Under the pieces are notes generated by a model. The model did no database searches, had not been told where the DNA came from, and saw nothing but the letters and a program-made list of their open reading frames with translations. 64,000 nt of DNA from Tetrapyrgos nigripes (Eukaryota > Basidiomycota > Agaricomycetes > Agaricales > Campanellaceae): NCBI GenBank assembly GCA_013368315.1, contig JAACJM010000006.1:496001-560000 (forward strand). The letters are read 5' to 3'. The stretch's first letter is position 1. The number at the start of each line of letters is the position of its first letter. This document shows positions 21,992 through 31,563 of this stretch, piece by piece. The position numbers and the translations under genes are program-made.

Positions 21992-22882
21992 TTGATATAT
22001 GTACGCTTTTTAACTCATTCTAGTCGAGTTTTTGGCAGGCGTATCAACGGTTTGCAATGTGGCAGTTGCCACAAGGATAGCCTAGTCGTTGATGGCATTC
22101 CTGGGCGGGAGTGGAATCGTTCAGTGTTTGGTTCTCGTCCTTTTCCTCATGTTCCCCTTCGTCATTTCTGCAATTTTCGTGTTTGTGGTTTTCATCCCTT
22201 GAAACAGATGGAATGGCACTTCAGAGGCGAAGGAAGAGATCGTATGGACATTATAATGATGCCAAATTCTGAAGTTGGGAGCCTCATTGATCCAGTGCCA
22301 CTGACAAGGGACTTTTGCTTTGACTTTGCGATGCTGTACGAGTACGACTTCAAGATAGAATGCTGTCTCGGGGACGAATATCGTACCTTTCCTTTCACTG
22401 TACGAAAATGGGAGCAGGACAATCTTTTGTTGATGGACGAGCTGCCCACATATCATTATGATCAGTTGGCTATTCCACACCGTTACAAGACTTATGCATT
22501 GCAAAATCCACAGGACGAGAACCCGTGTTCAGTCAAAACCTTCAAGCGTTTCTATACTCGCTTCGATTTTTCAAGATGGGAATCGGAAGCAATCATTGTC
22601 GAGAACGGAACGGGTAAACGATGGTCATGGAATCGTTTTGAGTTTGAAGAAGAGGTACTTCGCTGCTGGTGGGTTGTAGAAGATGATCCCAAGGCACGGG
22701 TTGTAAGGCACCGTAGGGATATATGGTACCTGTCCTGGGAAAAATTTGGTGCGCTTGTCAAATCCTTTTCTTCTTTCCAACGTCTTTGGGTCTTTGATGC
22801 TGAGCTTCGCATCGATTGGTTGTATGACTTAAAGTTTCCTTTCCCTTTTCGAAGTCCCATATTCCGTCCTATCTCTCATTGA
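21992..22882 (+). CDS. Unrecognised 296-residue protein, possible gypsy accessory gene
   Basis: The longest uninterrupted frame in this region. Coding-like content starts near GLQCGSCHKDSLVVDGIPGR, and the protein is rich in aromatic residues (FCFDFAMLYEYDFKIECC, RFDFSRWESEAIIVENG, DIWYLSWEKFGALVKSFSSF). No signal peptide, membrane span or known motif is obvious. A frameshift at the end separates a further 50 coding-like residues (NLPRDRSAPRFDYTSSFNPF, to 23041). It lies on the same strand as the Gypsy-3 pol and before a candidate LTR, so it could be an extra 3' gene of that element; it could equally be an unrelated host fragment. The Met at 21992 is likely not the native start. Confidence 0.4.
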   Translation: MIYVRFLTHSSRVFGRRINGLQCGSCHKDSLVVDGIPGREWNRSVFGSRPFPHVPLRHFCNFRVCGFHPLKQMEWHFRGEGRDRMDIIMMPNSEVGSLIDPVPLTRDFCFDFAMLYEYDFKIECCLGDEYRTFPFTVRKWEQDNLLLMDELPTYHYDQLAIPHRYKTYALQNPQDENPCSVKTFKRFYTRFDFSRWESEAIIVENGTGKRWSWNRFEFEEEVLRCWWVVEDDPKARVVRHRRDIWYLSWEKFGALVKSFSSFQRLWVFDAELRIDWLYDLKFPFPFRSPIFRPISH

Positions 22883-23041
22883 GAATTCATTTTAATCTTC
22901 CTCGGGATCGTTCTGCTCCTCGTTTCGATTATACTTCTTCTTTCAACCCGTTTGGCGCTCCACTCATTGTCTACGAAGACTATCAAGAAGAGGCAAAAGG
23001 GATATACAATTTTAAACCATTAATCGACTGGAGCCCTTCTT

Positions 23042-23750
23042 GAGCTGTTCCATATGTCCCTCGTTTCGTGTACCGTGGACAGGAAGTCGAATTTGGCCTT
23101 CCCTTTCATCCTTGATTTTACCATCGTCTACAGTTCTTCCCTTCCATTATCTTGTTCAGTTTCTTTCATTCTCTTTTCCTTGAAGTTTTCTTCTGGTCGC
23201 ATGTTATGTCAGGAGGTGTTGGGAGTACATTGTACTGATTGTTTCCATTACACGAGTCTGAGGGTGGTCTCAATGATGTCGTCACTGTGGTCATACTACC
23301 TGCCTTGCAGGTAGAATGACCCTACCTCTAGGCTTTTCCTTCAAGAGTACGGTAACAAGACAAGCCCACGAAGATTCCATCATATTCCTTTAATGTCGAC
23401 TCTCTATGCCTTCAGGCTGTAGTATTCCGTGGCCGTTCGTATTCTACTCTGGAGAAGGAACAATATGGGAGAATGGGTTACGTGTTTGGGATGTTTAGGG
23501 TCTTCTGTTGTTTCTTTTCTTTATCTTTCGTTTCTTTTCATGTTCATCGTTGTGGCTCTGATGACTGTACTGGCGATGTGGATAGGGAGTTGACAGTTCA
23601 AGACGATACTCGGACCACCGAAGCTTCTCCGACGTAGTGTGCGGGAGGAGTACTATGTTGTCAATGAGGTGGATACGGTTGGTGGTACCCTGGCTCTGAG
23701 GACTCAATATGAACTGGAAACTTAGCTGGCTCTAGTAGAATTAACGGTCA
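23042..23750. other. Eroded 3' tail of the Gypsy-3 accessory region
   Basis: Short coding-like remnants (AVPYVPRFVYRGQEVEFGLP near 23043) on the plus strand that fall apart into stops. After 23250 nothing recognisable remains. The frames on the other strand are low in complexity. Confidence 0.3.
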
Positions 23751-24045
23751 CATGTATAGTATTTAGACGCACATTCCCAATGGGTGGGAATATTATCTTC
23801 CTTTCTCTCTCTCTCTCACTTAGAGTCCAACAAGGCTTCAACTAAGATCATTCAGACGCCAACGCACTTCTAGACTCTTAGTTTCAGAGTACAGCTTGGA
23901 AGACCAACATGTTTTCTACTAGGCGAGTGCTCTTATATTCCTTTCTCTTACTTATCTACTCTACTGCCTCTGAGGAGCGGTTAGATTTAGTATTCTACGC
24001 GTAAGCGAGTGTCCGGTATTCCGACTGTATTCTCTGCTTCCCTCT
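23750..24045 (+). repeat. Candidate gypsy LTR
   Basis: After a purine-rich GGGTGGGAA (23789-23797), which could be the plus-strand primer tract, comes a TC-repeat tract (TTTCTCTCTCTCTCTCAC) and pyrimidine-rich sequence up to about 24045, where the minus-strand gene tail begins. No matching second copy lies in the window, so the LTR call is positional only. Confidence 0.3.
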
Positions 24046-25430
24046 ATAGGGTAGACTCTTCTTCTTCACTGCACTCTTATAGCCATGTGCTGCATTCTGA
24101 GAGGGTGTCTTTGTCTTGTGTCCACGTTTGGCTGCAGTTGTTGAGGATGTCCGATTCTCCTTGTCACTGTCTGTCTGAGCATGTTTCCTAGGCCCATGAG
24201 GCACACCAGCATCAGCCAGTCTCTCCTTTTCTTGCCAATACTTGTACCTGCCACCTCCACCTTCGCCTGCTCCTCTTGCTGCCTCTGTTTTTCCCGAACT
24301 GTCAATTCCACCCATCTACAAGTTCCCACTTCAGATGTAGAGTTCAGATTTCATCAGCAGGGAGGATTTTGGGATTAACGACCTGTCCTTTGTTAACAGA
24401 CTCTGGCCAAGTGAGCTTCACCTTGTATTTCTGAACAGTATCAGTGTCATAGTTTTTGTAGCTCATTGTGGTCTTCTGACAAACAGTGACACCTTAAAGG
24501 AGATAAGATATTGTAGTTTTGAGAGTGGAACAATGACTTATGGAGTCCACTGGAGATCAACATGATACACTGAGCTTTCAATGCTTTGGCACCTTCCACT
24601 AATTTTCTATCTGAAGAATACTGTGAGTAGAGAACTGATGATACAACAGTAGATGCACTTTGACTGCCCTTTCCACCATACACTTGGAAGTTTGCCAGTA
24701 TGTCAAAAGGCTCCAAGCCATTGAGATGTTTATGGAAGAACACCATGGTATCATTGCCAGCAAACCCAAACCCAGGCTGACCTCTATCATCACAGTTTCC
24801 AGGAATGACCATAAAGAACCCCAATGTGCCAGTATGAAGATGGAGGTTATGGAACTGTACATTTGTTTGAGCAAACCCTGTATCAAATAAAATGAAAATA
24901 GCTACTCACCTCATTACCCAACGCATCTGTAAATGCACTAAGGTCAAGGGCCATAGAGAGCGAAGACACTTGCACATCCATGGCCTTTGAATCCTGATAA
25001 TGCTGCAACTCCTGCCTCAATTCCTCCATCCGTTCCTTGTCCTTGGAGAGTGCAATGAGCTGCAGGTTGCTGTCGATGAACTCATGGAGCTCTTGTCCCC
25101 ATAAATTATCTATATAGGAGTCAGAATAAAGCAGGAAATACAAAAATTAGCACATACCAGGGTTGAGTCTGTTCGTCTTGACATAATGCATCAACACATT
25201 TCTATTGTTGATCTGGTTTTGTTGACCTTGAGGTGGGAAGAGGTATTGACCAGTTTCTGGACTTTCTCATTGGCAATCTTTTCCAGCATCTCCTTGAATG
25301 ACTCCTGTGCTTCAGACACTCGCTTGATGAGCTGCTGGTGTTTTGCATTTGCAATGGCTGCCGCTGCCAATTTTACCTGCTTCTGTTCTTCAGATAACTC
25401 CGTTTTGTTCTGAGCATGGGGGAATTGCAT
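24010..25430 (-). pseudogene. Unrecognised multi-exon gene (C-terminal part)
   Basis: A clear exon structure without a family name. Exon 25430-25158 starts with a helical segment (EEQKQVKLAAAAIANAKHQQ) and ends HYVKTNRLNP after an internal one-base shift near 25215. Intron 25157-25110; exon 25109-24910 (WGQELHEFIDSNLQLIALSK). Intron 24909-24878; exon 24877-about 24560 (HTGTLGFFMVIPGNCDDRGQ, GFAGNDTMVFFHKHLNGLEP), whose coding frame is one base out of phase with the preceding exon. A basic Lys/Arg/Thr-rich tail is read at 24315-23995 after stops. I believe similar proteins accompany DNA transposons in mushroom genomes, but cannot name the domain. Confidence 0.35.
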
Positions 25431-25489
25431 TGGAAGGTGTTGATTGAGTTCTGAATAAGCTGAAACGAGGAAGGAAGGCCCAAGAGGCT

Positions 25490-26185
25490 CTAGAGAGAGC
25501 TCTTGCTCACCATGTGGATGTGGACTGTCATCTGGAAATGGTGAAGAGGAAGATGTTGGTCCACCAAAGAAGGTGCAGTTGTGGATGGAGGAGAGGCAAC
25601 GCCTGATGTCAACGAAGCTGACATAATCCCAGTGGCAGTGGCAGTGGCTGAAACCATACTGGGGGCTAAGGAGGAGTTGGATGCAGAAGCCGCGGCTGTC
25701 CTAGGCATGGCAAAGGCATTGTAATATCCAGAGCCACTTGCACAGTGTCAGGCAGGTTGGTAGTGCATGGGGTCGAGTTGGAGAAAGAAAAAAGATTGGT
25801 GGCAGAGGCAGCTGAAGCCAGACTTGGAGCTGAGGAGGAGCTGAAGGCAGAAGCTGTTGTCGTCCCAAGCATAGATGAAGCCATAGTGGTAGTCATACCC
25901 ACTGGTAGGGCACCATATAAGCCTGTAGTATGTGAGGCCAAGTCCGAGAAGGAAAAAGTATTGGGTTCTGCTGGCCACTGAGCCAGTGATGGGTTTGTTG
26001 AGGTATAGGGATATGGATGGGCATGGTTTTTTTGCATTTGGATGGACAATAGCTGGGGAAAAATTGTCACTGAATAGCTCAGCCACAAGAGAACCAGAGT
26101 GGCTCTGGAATGCAATGTTACTGGAATGTGTGGAATACTCGGAAAGCTGGAAGTTTTTACCACTGTCATTTGCGTAGGATGGCAA
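25490..26185 (-). other. Low-complexity Ser/Ala/Thr-rich region upstream of the gene
   Basis: Minus-strand frames here (26169-25666, 25708-25490) are dominated by Ser, Ala, Thr and Pro with repeats of the TATASAxxTSGVAS and SSAPSLASAASATN type, compatible with a disordered N-terminal region of the gene at 25430-24010. Two similar sub-blocks (about 25540-25690 and 25790-25900) suggest an internal duplication. No start codon can be fixed with confidence. Confidence 0.3.
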
Positions 26186-26405
26186 TGACAGTGATACAGA
26201 GCTGTGAGCCCCAGGAGTAGGAAAATGGTCCTGCTGATTATTCAGAGGATTGAGAGATCATTGAAGTTCATTTCTCTCGCTGTCTGAAAGACAAAGAAAT
26301 TTGCAGTCACTGGGTGACCCTACATCCCTGAAAAAAAGCCAAGCATTTTCAACAAGACTAGTGCAACAGCCATGAGCCACCACATGTAAAAGTATGAGTA
26401 GATAG

Positions 26406-26552
26406 TGTCACAAACTGCTACAGTTCTTTGTCCTCCTTCCTCTTCTACTACACTATTGAACCCGTTTTCTGATCATTCATCTATTGCATTTCCTCGATAA
26501 ACCTTTTAAACCTTATATTACTGACTTCGAACCTTATAGAACCTGGCAAACG
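26406..26552 (+). repeat. Truncated Gypsy-1/2-family LTR
   Basis: Starts TGTCACAAACTGCTACAGTT, follows the Gypsy-1 LTR (4491-4640) closely and stops abruptly after GAACCTGGCAAAC. No internal element sequence follows. It is probably a solo LTR cut by a later rearrangement. Confidence 0.75.
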
Positions 26553-26559
26553 AAGTATA

Positions 26560-26703
26560 TGTGTGCACCCAAGACACTGGTGTTATCAACGCCTTATCTC
26601 TCCCTGCCACCTCTACTCCCCACTCCTCACAGTCGCAGCAGACCCAGGACGACCGTGTTTATGTGGTGACAGAAGGGACAAGGCCTGGAGTGTACCAGGA
26701 TGC
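26560..26703 (+). pseudogene. RNase H N-terminal (viroplasmin-like) domain exon, fragment
   Basis: The frame reads through a Ser/Thr/Gln-rich linker into DDRVYVVTEGTRPGVYQDA and then a GTATGT splice donor at 26702. The YVVxxGxxPGVYxxW pattern is the start of the caulimovirus viroplasmin / RNase HI N-terminal hybrid-binding domain, which occurs in many basidiomycete proteins. The usual Trp is replaced by Ala at the exon end, and the rest of the domain (the aromatic and Gly-rich second half) is not found downstream; a gag fragment on the other strand follows within 60 bp. Confidence 0.45.
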
Positions 26704-26754
26704 GTATGTCTTTTTCTTTTTCTTTTGCTGTTTAGCTTCATATATGACACTTGT

Positions 26755-27006
26755 TTAACAAGTGAGGCTCTTGAGGTATAGACAGTGAACTATCTTCTTC
26801 TTATCCTTTATAACTCCCCCTTGATTTGCAGCTCCACTGGTATTGTTAGAAGTCTGGGAAGGTTGAGGCTGTTGAGGACGTTGGCCTTTACCTTTCTTTT
26901 TGTTCTTTTGATTAAAAGAACCAGACTTCTGATCATGCCAGTTAGGTGCAGAGTCAAATCTACGCTTTTCTCCTGTGATCCTGGTAAGAAGAGAGGGGCC
27001 AGTCAA
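26755..27006 (-). pseudogene. Retrotransposon gag C-terminal fragment
   Basis: The minus-strand frame contains LLTRITGEKRRFDSAPNW then SGSFNQKNKKKGKGQRPQQP and an Asn/Gln/Ser tail. The Lys/Gly/Gln-rich pattern following LTR-xx-x-K is typical of the end of gypsy Gag proteins lacking a zinc knuckle. No LTR or pol is adjacent. From 27010 to 27600 nothing further is recognisable. Confidence 0.35.
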
Positions 27007-27655
27007 AGAGGAACCACATCAGCTACTGAACTGGCTGAACTGGACCTAAAATTCGTCACAGTCAAAACGACTGAACTTCCATTCATGCCGGTACAGTATT
27101 TTGGGTTCAGGAACAATGGAGAAAGGTCAGAAGAGCGACAACAACAGACGTTATGTGGCAACTGAAGCCAAGCCACATTTGACATCACACGTTTCCCACG
27201 TGGTCACGCGTCTGTTTCTCATCACCCCAAATTGAAAACACTCTTTTCAACGAGCGGATTGCTCTAGAGATGTATTTAAGAGGGATAATCAAAAGACCAG
27301 GAGCTTTTGAAGGGCTAATCTCCGGCATTATTCTAGCAAAAGTCGGAAATCGCAAGGTTGTCGCAAACTCGGAGTTTTTTTTTTATTTACATTTTGAACA
27401 CCATAAATACCACGTTGGTGTCCACCAAAATCGAAAGGTCGATAGGAGTGCACCAGACGAATTCGTATACTAACATTCGGTTGGATAGAGGAAGAACTGT
27501 GCTGGATGTTGCAGTTTTACTTTGGATGACATTCCATGATGGCAAGGACCACGTACAAAGTGGGAATGAGACAACTCCATGATATCTTCATGTAGGATCC
27601 GTCAATAAGCATAGTAATCAATCCACTTCAAGTTTCGCTGGCAACTGCGATCTTA

Positions 27656-27800
27656 CATGCCGAAAATACCATTATATCCGCTCGACGGAAAGGTGAACTG
27701 ATACACAAGTTCTGTACTGATACATCACATATAAATACAGAACTTGTCTATCAGTTCACCTTTCCATCGAGTGGATATAATGGTATTTTCAGCGTGAATA
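27656..27800. mobile_element. 145-bp MITE with TTA target duplication
   Basis: An almost perfect palindrome: the left arm CCGAAAATACCATTATATCC and following bases, and the right arm its inverse, with about 50 of 55 bp paired around a 19-bp centre. TTA flanks it at 27653-27655 and 27801-27803. The paralogous sequence at about 35900-35930 reads GCGATCTTA directly followed by AGGCGTGATC, i.e. the unoccupied site. The 3-bp TTA duplication suggests PIF/Harbinger or a similar superfamily. The right end carries four extra bases (AATA) outside the repeat, so the exact end is uncertain. Confidence 0.8.
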
Positions 27801-27934
27801 TTAGGGTGTGATCTTGAGGCATTCATACGGGCAGTTTATTCTAGATCAGTTCCTGTTAGTCCATCACTGACAGCTGGCACCATCTACGAATTTTGATTCT
27901 GACATAGCAACCATTGGAGTGCATATTGCGTGCT

Positions 27935-28308
27935 CAAAAACTTCTCCAGGACTGCTTTATAGGTTTTTGCCGTCGAACGTGCGAGGTTAAGCTAGAGTCA
28001 GGCTGTGAAAGTGAATATTTGCTGACTTCCACATCGTAGGTGCTATCTTTGCATCAGAACTGGATCACATTAAAACATGTTGATCATCATTTGGCTTCAC
28101 AACTGACATCAAGTTCCTCAACAACAGATGTCTCCTTTTGGTCATTGGTATGTTCTAAACTTCTCCAGGACTGTTTTTATAAGTACGTTTGCTGTCGAAT
28201 CTGCTATCGTAATACGCTGTCGGGCTGCGAAGGTGAATTATAACCTACCATCAGTGCGCGTTTGCTGACCTCTACATTGCAGGTGTTATTTTTGCTTTGA
28301 GAATATCT
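27935..28308 (+). repeat. Tandem duplication of about 200 bp
   Basis: Two imperfect copies beginning AAACTTCTCCAGGACTG (about 27938 and 28153), each continuing through a TGCTGTCGAA/TGCCGTCGAA segment and GTGAAxxTxxxTTGCTGACxTC to ACATxGxAGGTG. Part of it (ACTGACATCAAGTTCCTCAA) recurs at 31317 and lies in the upstream region of the seven-helix gene copies. Confidence 0.6.
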
Positions 28309-28600
28309 ATCTACAGTAAACTCCCTCTTAAGGCATACCCCCGAAAAGGCATACGTTTTTGGTTCTCCCAACTCTGTTACTATGGGTAAAGGCATACCTC
28401 ACTATTAAGGCATAGCATTTTTTGGGTGTTCTAAAGGCATACTTTCCATATATGTATGTACTGCGATTCGGAGCCCGGTGGGGGTGTTCTACTTATTACT
28501 TTCCATATATGTACTATGAGGCCTGAGATATCAAAAATTTTATTTTCTTCACATTTTCACGGAAATTTTGGGAAAGAGTAAGCTTTAAAAAGTCATCTCC

Positions 28601-28869
28601 ATGTCTTGGTACCATACGCAATGGTCTCCATTCCCCTCAAAGCCCAATGGTGGAGACGATGATCCTCACGACGTTCTCATGGATCCGGTCCCTACTCGCC
28701 GTGAGGCTCTTCAGGCTGTCATAACCCTTCAAAACTACATTCAGAGCAAGGTCGACATATTCTTCAGGAAGTTGGATGCAGTTTTGGCTTCTTTCGGATG
28801 TCAGACTCGCCTTGATGAGGTGCAGTCAATGCAGCAGACTGTAATTACTGATATATTCGCTAGAACGTA
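28601..28869 (+). pseudogene. Pogo-like transposase C-terminal remnant
   Basis: 89 codons: a DDDPHDVLMDPVPTRREALQ stretch, a helical segment (YIQSKVDIFFRKLDAVLASF) and the tail QSMQQTVITDIF. Jerky/Tigger-type transposases end with a short acidic stretch, a helical segment and a xxKQTTITxFF tail, so this is most likely the last exon of such a protein; the catalytic domain was lost by internal deletion. The stop codon lies at the hAT target duplication (GTCATACT begins at 28870). Confidence 0.55.
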
Positions 28870-28877
28870 GTCATACT

Positions 28878-31085
28878 TAGGGAATAGTACGGGGATCCCG
28901 TGGATAAAAATTTCTGACCCATCCCCATACCCGCCTTCACAGGTCAAGGCCTAAGGGTAGCAGCGGGGCAGACGGGTCAGAAGCAAAACCCACAGGTAAC
29001 GGGTACTGATGGAGGGATTTTACAAATATAAGTAGATACCTACAGTAACTTATGTATATAGAGAACTTAAAGTGTCCTTGAATTTGGTTGCAACCTTGAC
29101 AGTGATCTTCTTGGCTTTCGCAGCCTTCGAGGTGATTGTATTACAAGGCTGAAGAATGAGGCTGAGTTGTTTACACTGCGTTTCCGCAGGTGGCTATGTC
29201 AATTACGTCCTGATTTCTCCTGTCCGTTTCTTTCCGCATATCGGACACTCCGATCAGGGTTTCCGTTTCTTTTCCGACCGTATACAGGGTTCAACATGTC
29301 CAACTGGACCTTTCTTCCTGTTCCCCTATAATGATGTTGACTCATACCTCTCTGCTTCATTGCCCTCTTTAACGTTGCTTCTGTGCAAGCTTAGCTATGA
29401 TTTCTTTCACAGCAGTGGTGCTGCAGCACTTGTTGTTTCAGTCCTCTTTCCCTTCCCTTTTGAATATATTCTCAGCTCTAAGATGTCTGCATATTTCGAC
29501 TCAATGCCCAATTCTGTTCCGACACACCCTTCGTCTTTTCCACTTTTGATTCTACGGATTCTGTTCATGAAGACTCAATGCATGAACAAAGTAGTTTGGT
29601 AGTCTCTTCACATGTACTTGTATTCTCTTAATGGTAAATAGTAAAGAAGTCAAATAAGAAATAATGTGTATTTGTCATTCCTGCCCTGTAATACCATTTC
29701 TGCTACTGTATGCCTAGACGCGTAGACCTATCAGGAACAAGTGACGCATAAGTCATAGCCCCTATCTTTTCTTTTATCACTATTCTTCTTCGTACGGACC
29801 ACACATCTTCTCGGCTCTTTTCCATTTGTTTTACAAATTCATTATTCCTTATTCACTAGTATATTTTCATTTCTCTTGACTCCCGCCACACTCATACATG
29901 TATCACGCCTGGTACATGTTTTATACCAATTCTGTCAGCCTATCTCATACTCATTTCTTCCTATACACCTTTCTCTTACAATTTTTAGACTCGAAATCCC
30001 TCATTTTTTTACTATTACCGACTCGGTGCATAGTATGACGTTTTGTATAAATACCTAAATCAGCAAATGCAGATTTTTACTCACGGGCTTGCGGGGGCTC
30101 GCAGAGCTCTTTCCTCAAGTATTTCAGGCTTCCCCCCATTTATTTACCTAGATTGGGTACTAATACACTATATAGAGACCCTATTTGTGATTTAAATTAG
30201 TGTTTTGAGAAATGGTAGGTAGTTGCCCTTTGTATATAGCTTTTGAAGGATTTTCTGAAAAACACACAAGTGATGACTATGGCAAGCATAATATACAGAA
30301 GGACCATTTCAGACTATGTAAATGGAGTGTGTAGACTCGGTTCAGGTCAATGTGTAAGGTCCATAGCAAGGAGGAATGCCCTATGTACAGTTTAGTCAAA
30401 AGAACTCGTGGAATTTTTGACTCAGCTCACCAACTCGCAGACTCATGAACTCATACAGCTTTCAGGTGCAAGTGATTTGCTGAAAACCTGATTAGTAGTA
30501 CTTACAATCACACAATATACCAAGTTATCCACTACCAACTTCACCCTTCCTAGCCTAAGCCAATCCAGTCCAAAGTCCCAGTCTCCCAGCTCTTTCCCAG
30601 AAAGCCTCTCATTGTTCTCATCTTCCTATCTCATTTCTGTTTCAGATATTTCTTGGTTGTTACTGCCTAGAACCTCTAGATCAGCGCCACCGTCAACCTC
30701 TAGATGATTTCTCGGACTTACCTGGGTTCGAGGAGTTTTCTATTCAGGTTTATATCTTTCGTGTCAGCGCCTTCCGGCCTCGTACTCGCCACGCCTCAGT
30801 GCTGGCCCACACCCCCTTCATTGGCCTATAATCGTCAGATCGGAGATTTTTTTTGTCTGTTGTAGTCATATGTATCTCAGTAAGTATGTCTTTACTCCAG
30901 ATCTATCTACGAGCTTGGATTAACTATACAATTTAGATTACTCCGAAGTTGTACCGTCGGCATCCATCAGGTGGCGGGTCAGTTTACCCGTCTGGTGGGT
31001 CGCGGGTTTGGGACGAGATGAGATAAGCCAACCCGTCCCCGTCCCCGTGACCCGTCACTTACCCGCCAACCCGTGCTATTCCCTA
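28878..31085. mobile_element. Non-autonomous hAT element, 2.2 kb
   Basis: Flanked by a perfect 8-bp duplication GTCATACT (28870-28877, 31086-31093). Inverted ends: TAGGGAATAGTACGGG on the left against TAGGGAATAGCACGGG read from the right. Both subterminal regions contain repeated GACGGGT/ACCCGTC and GGGTxAxGGGT motifs (about 28915-29010 and 30970-31075), typical of hAT transposase-binding clusters. The frames inside (longest 29156-29602) show no hAT motif, and the pyrimidine-rich plus frames look random. A short helix-like piece near 29480-29620 could be a remnant. Confidence 0.85.
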
Positions 31086-31256
31086 GTCATACTGGGCTTG
31101 TAAAAATGACAGCGTGATTAAATGATTTGGACGACTTTTGGGTCCAAAAAAATCGGACTCCCTCCGAAGGCATACCTTTTGGTGTCCACCGAGGGGTATG
31201 CCTTAAGAGGGAGTTTACTGTATCTGGGTCACTTTAAAGTATATGGTTCATGATCC

Positions 31257-31294
31257 AGACAGACAGACAGACAGACAGATAGATGGATAGATAG
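31257..31294 (+). repeat. Microsatellite (AGAC)n/(AGAT)n
   Basis: Five to six tandem AGAC units followed by degenerate GATA/GATG units, directly outside the pogo-like element and before the seven-helix gene upstream region. Confidence 0.9.
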
Positions 31295-31563
31295 GAGATT
31301 ATCATTTAGCTTCGCAACTGACATATGCATCAAGTTCCTCAACAACAGATGTCGCCTTTTGGTCGCCTTAGTAGATACAGCAGTTGTGCTGCTGTCCTAT
31401 TTTTTCTTTACTCGAGTCGAATATCAATCGTCTGCTTCAAACAGAACCAAGCCCTCACTTCTCCGATTCTTCAAGTTTTCAGACTGTTGACGATAACCTA
31501 CAAGCATCTCACGACTCTGCCTTTTCACAACCAAAGTGCCACATACGAACGGTCGCCCAAGAA

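Larger units (their letters stand above)
28314..31220. mobile_element. Pogo-like element with a nested hAT
   Basis: TA at both ends (28312-28313, 31221-31222) and a 28-bp perfect terminal inverted repeat starting CAGTAAACTCCCTCTTAAGG. AAGGCATAC is repeated several times inside each end. Without the hAT it is only about 690 bp and keeps just the 3' end of a transposase gene, so it is a deletion derivative. TA duplication, the CAGT start and the C-terminal residue pattern point to the pogo/Tigger/Fot1 group. Confidence 0.85.

Noticed and set aside
26785..27165. 126-codon plus-strand frame
   Set aside because: Antisense to the Lys/Gly-rich gag tail; the minus strand has the recognisable composition.
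29156..29602. 148-codon frame inside the 2.2-kb hAT
   Set aside because: Phe/Ser/Pro-rich product of a pyrimidine-rich strand with no hAT motif; not enough to call a gene.
31257..31294. Centromere or telomere-like repeat
   Set aside because: A short AGAC/AGAT microsatellite only; no telomere unit (TTAGGG)n is present.
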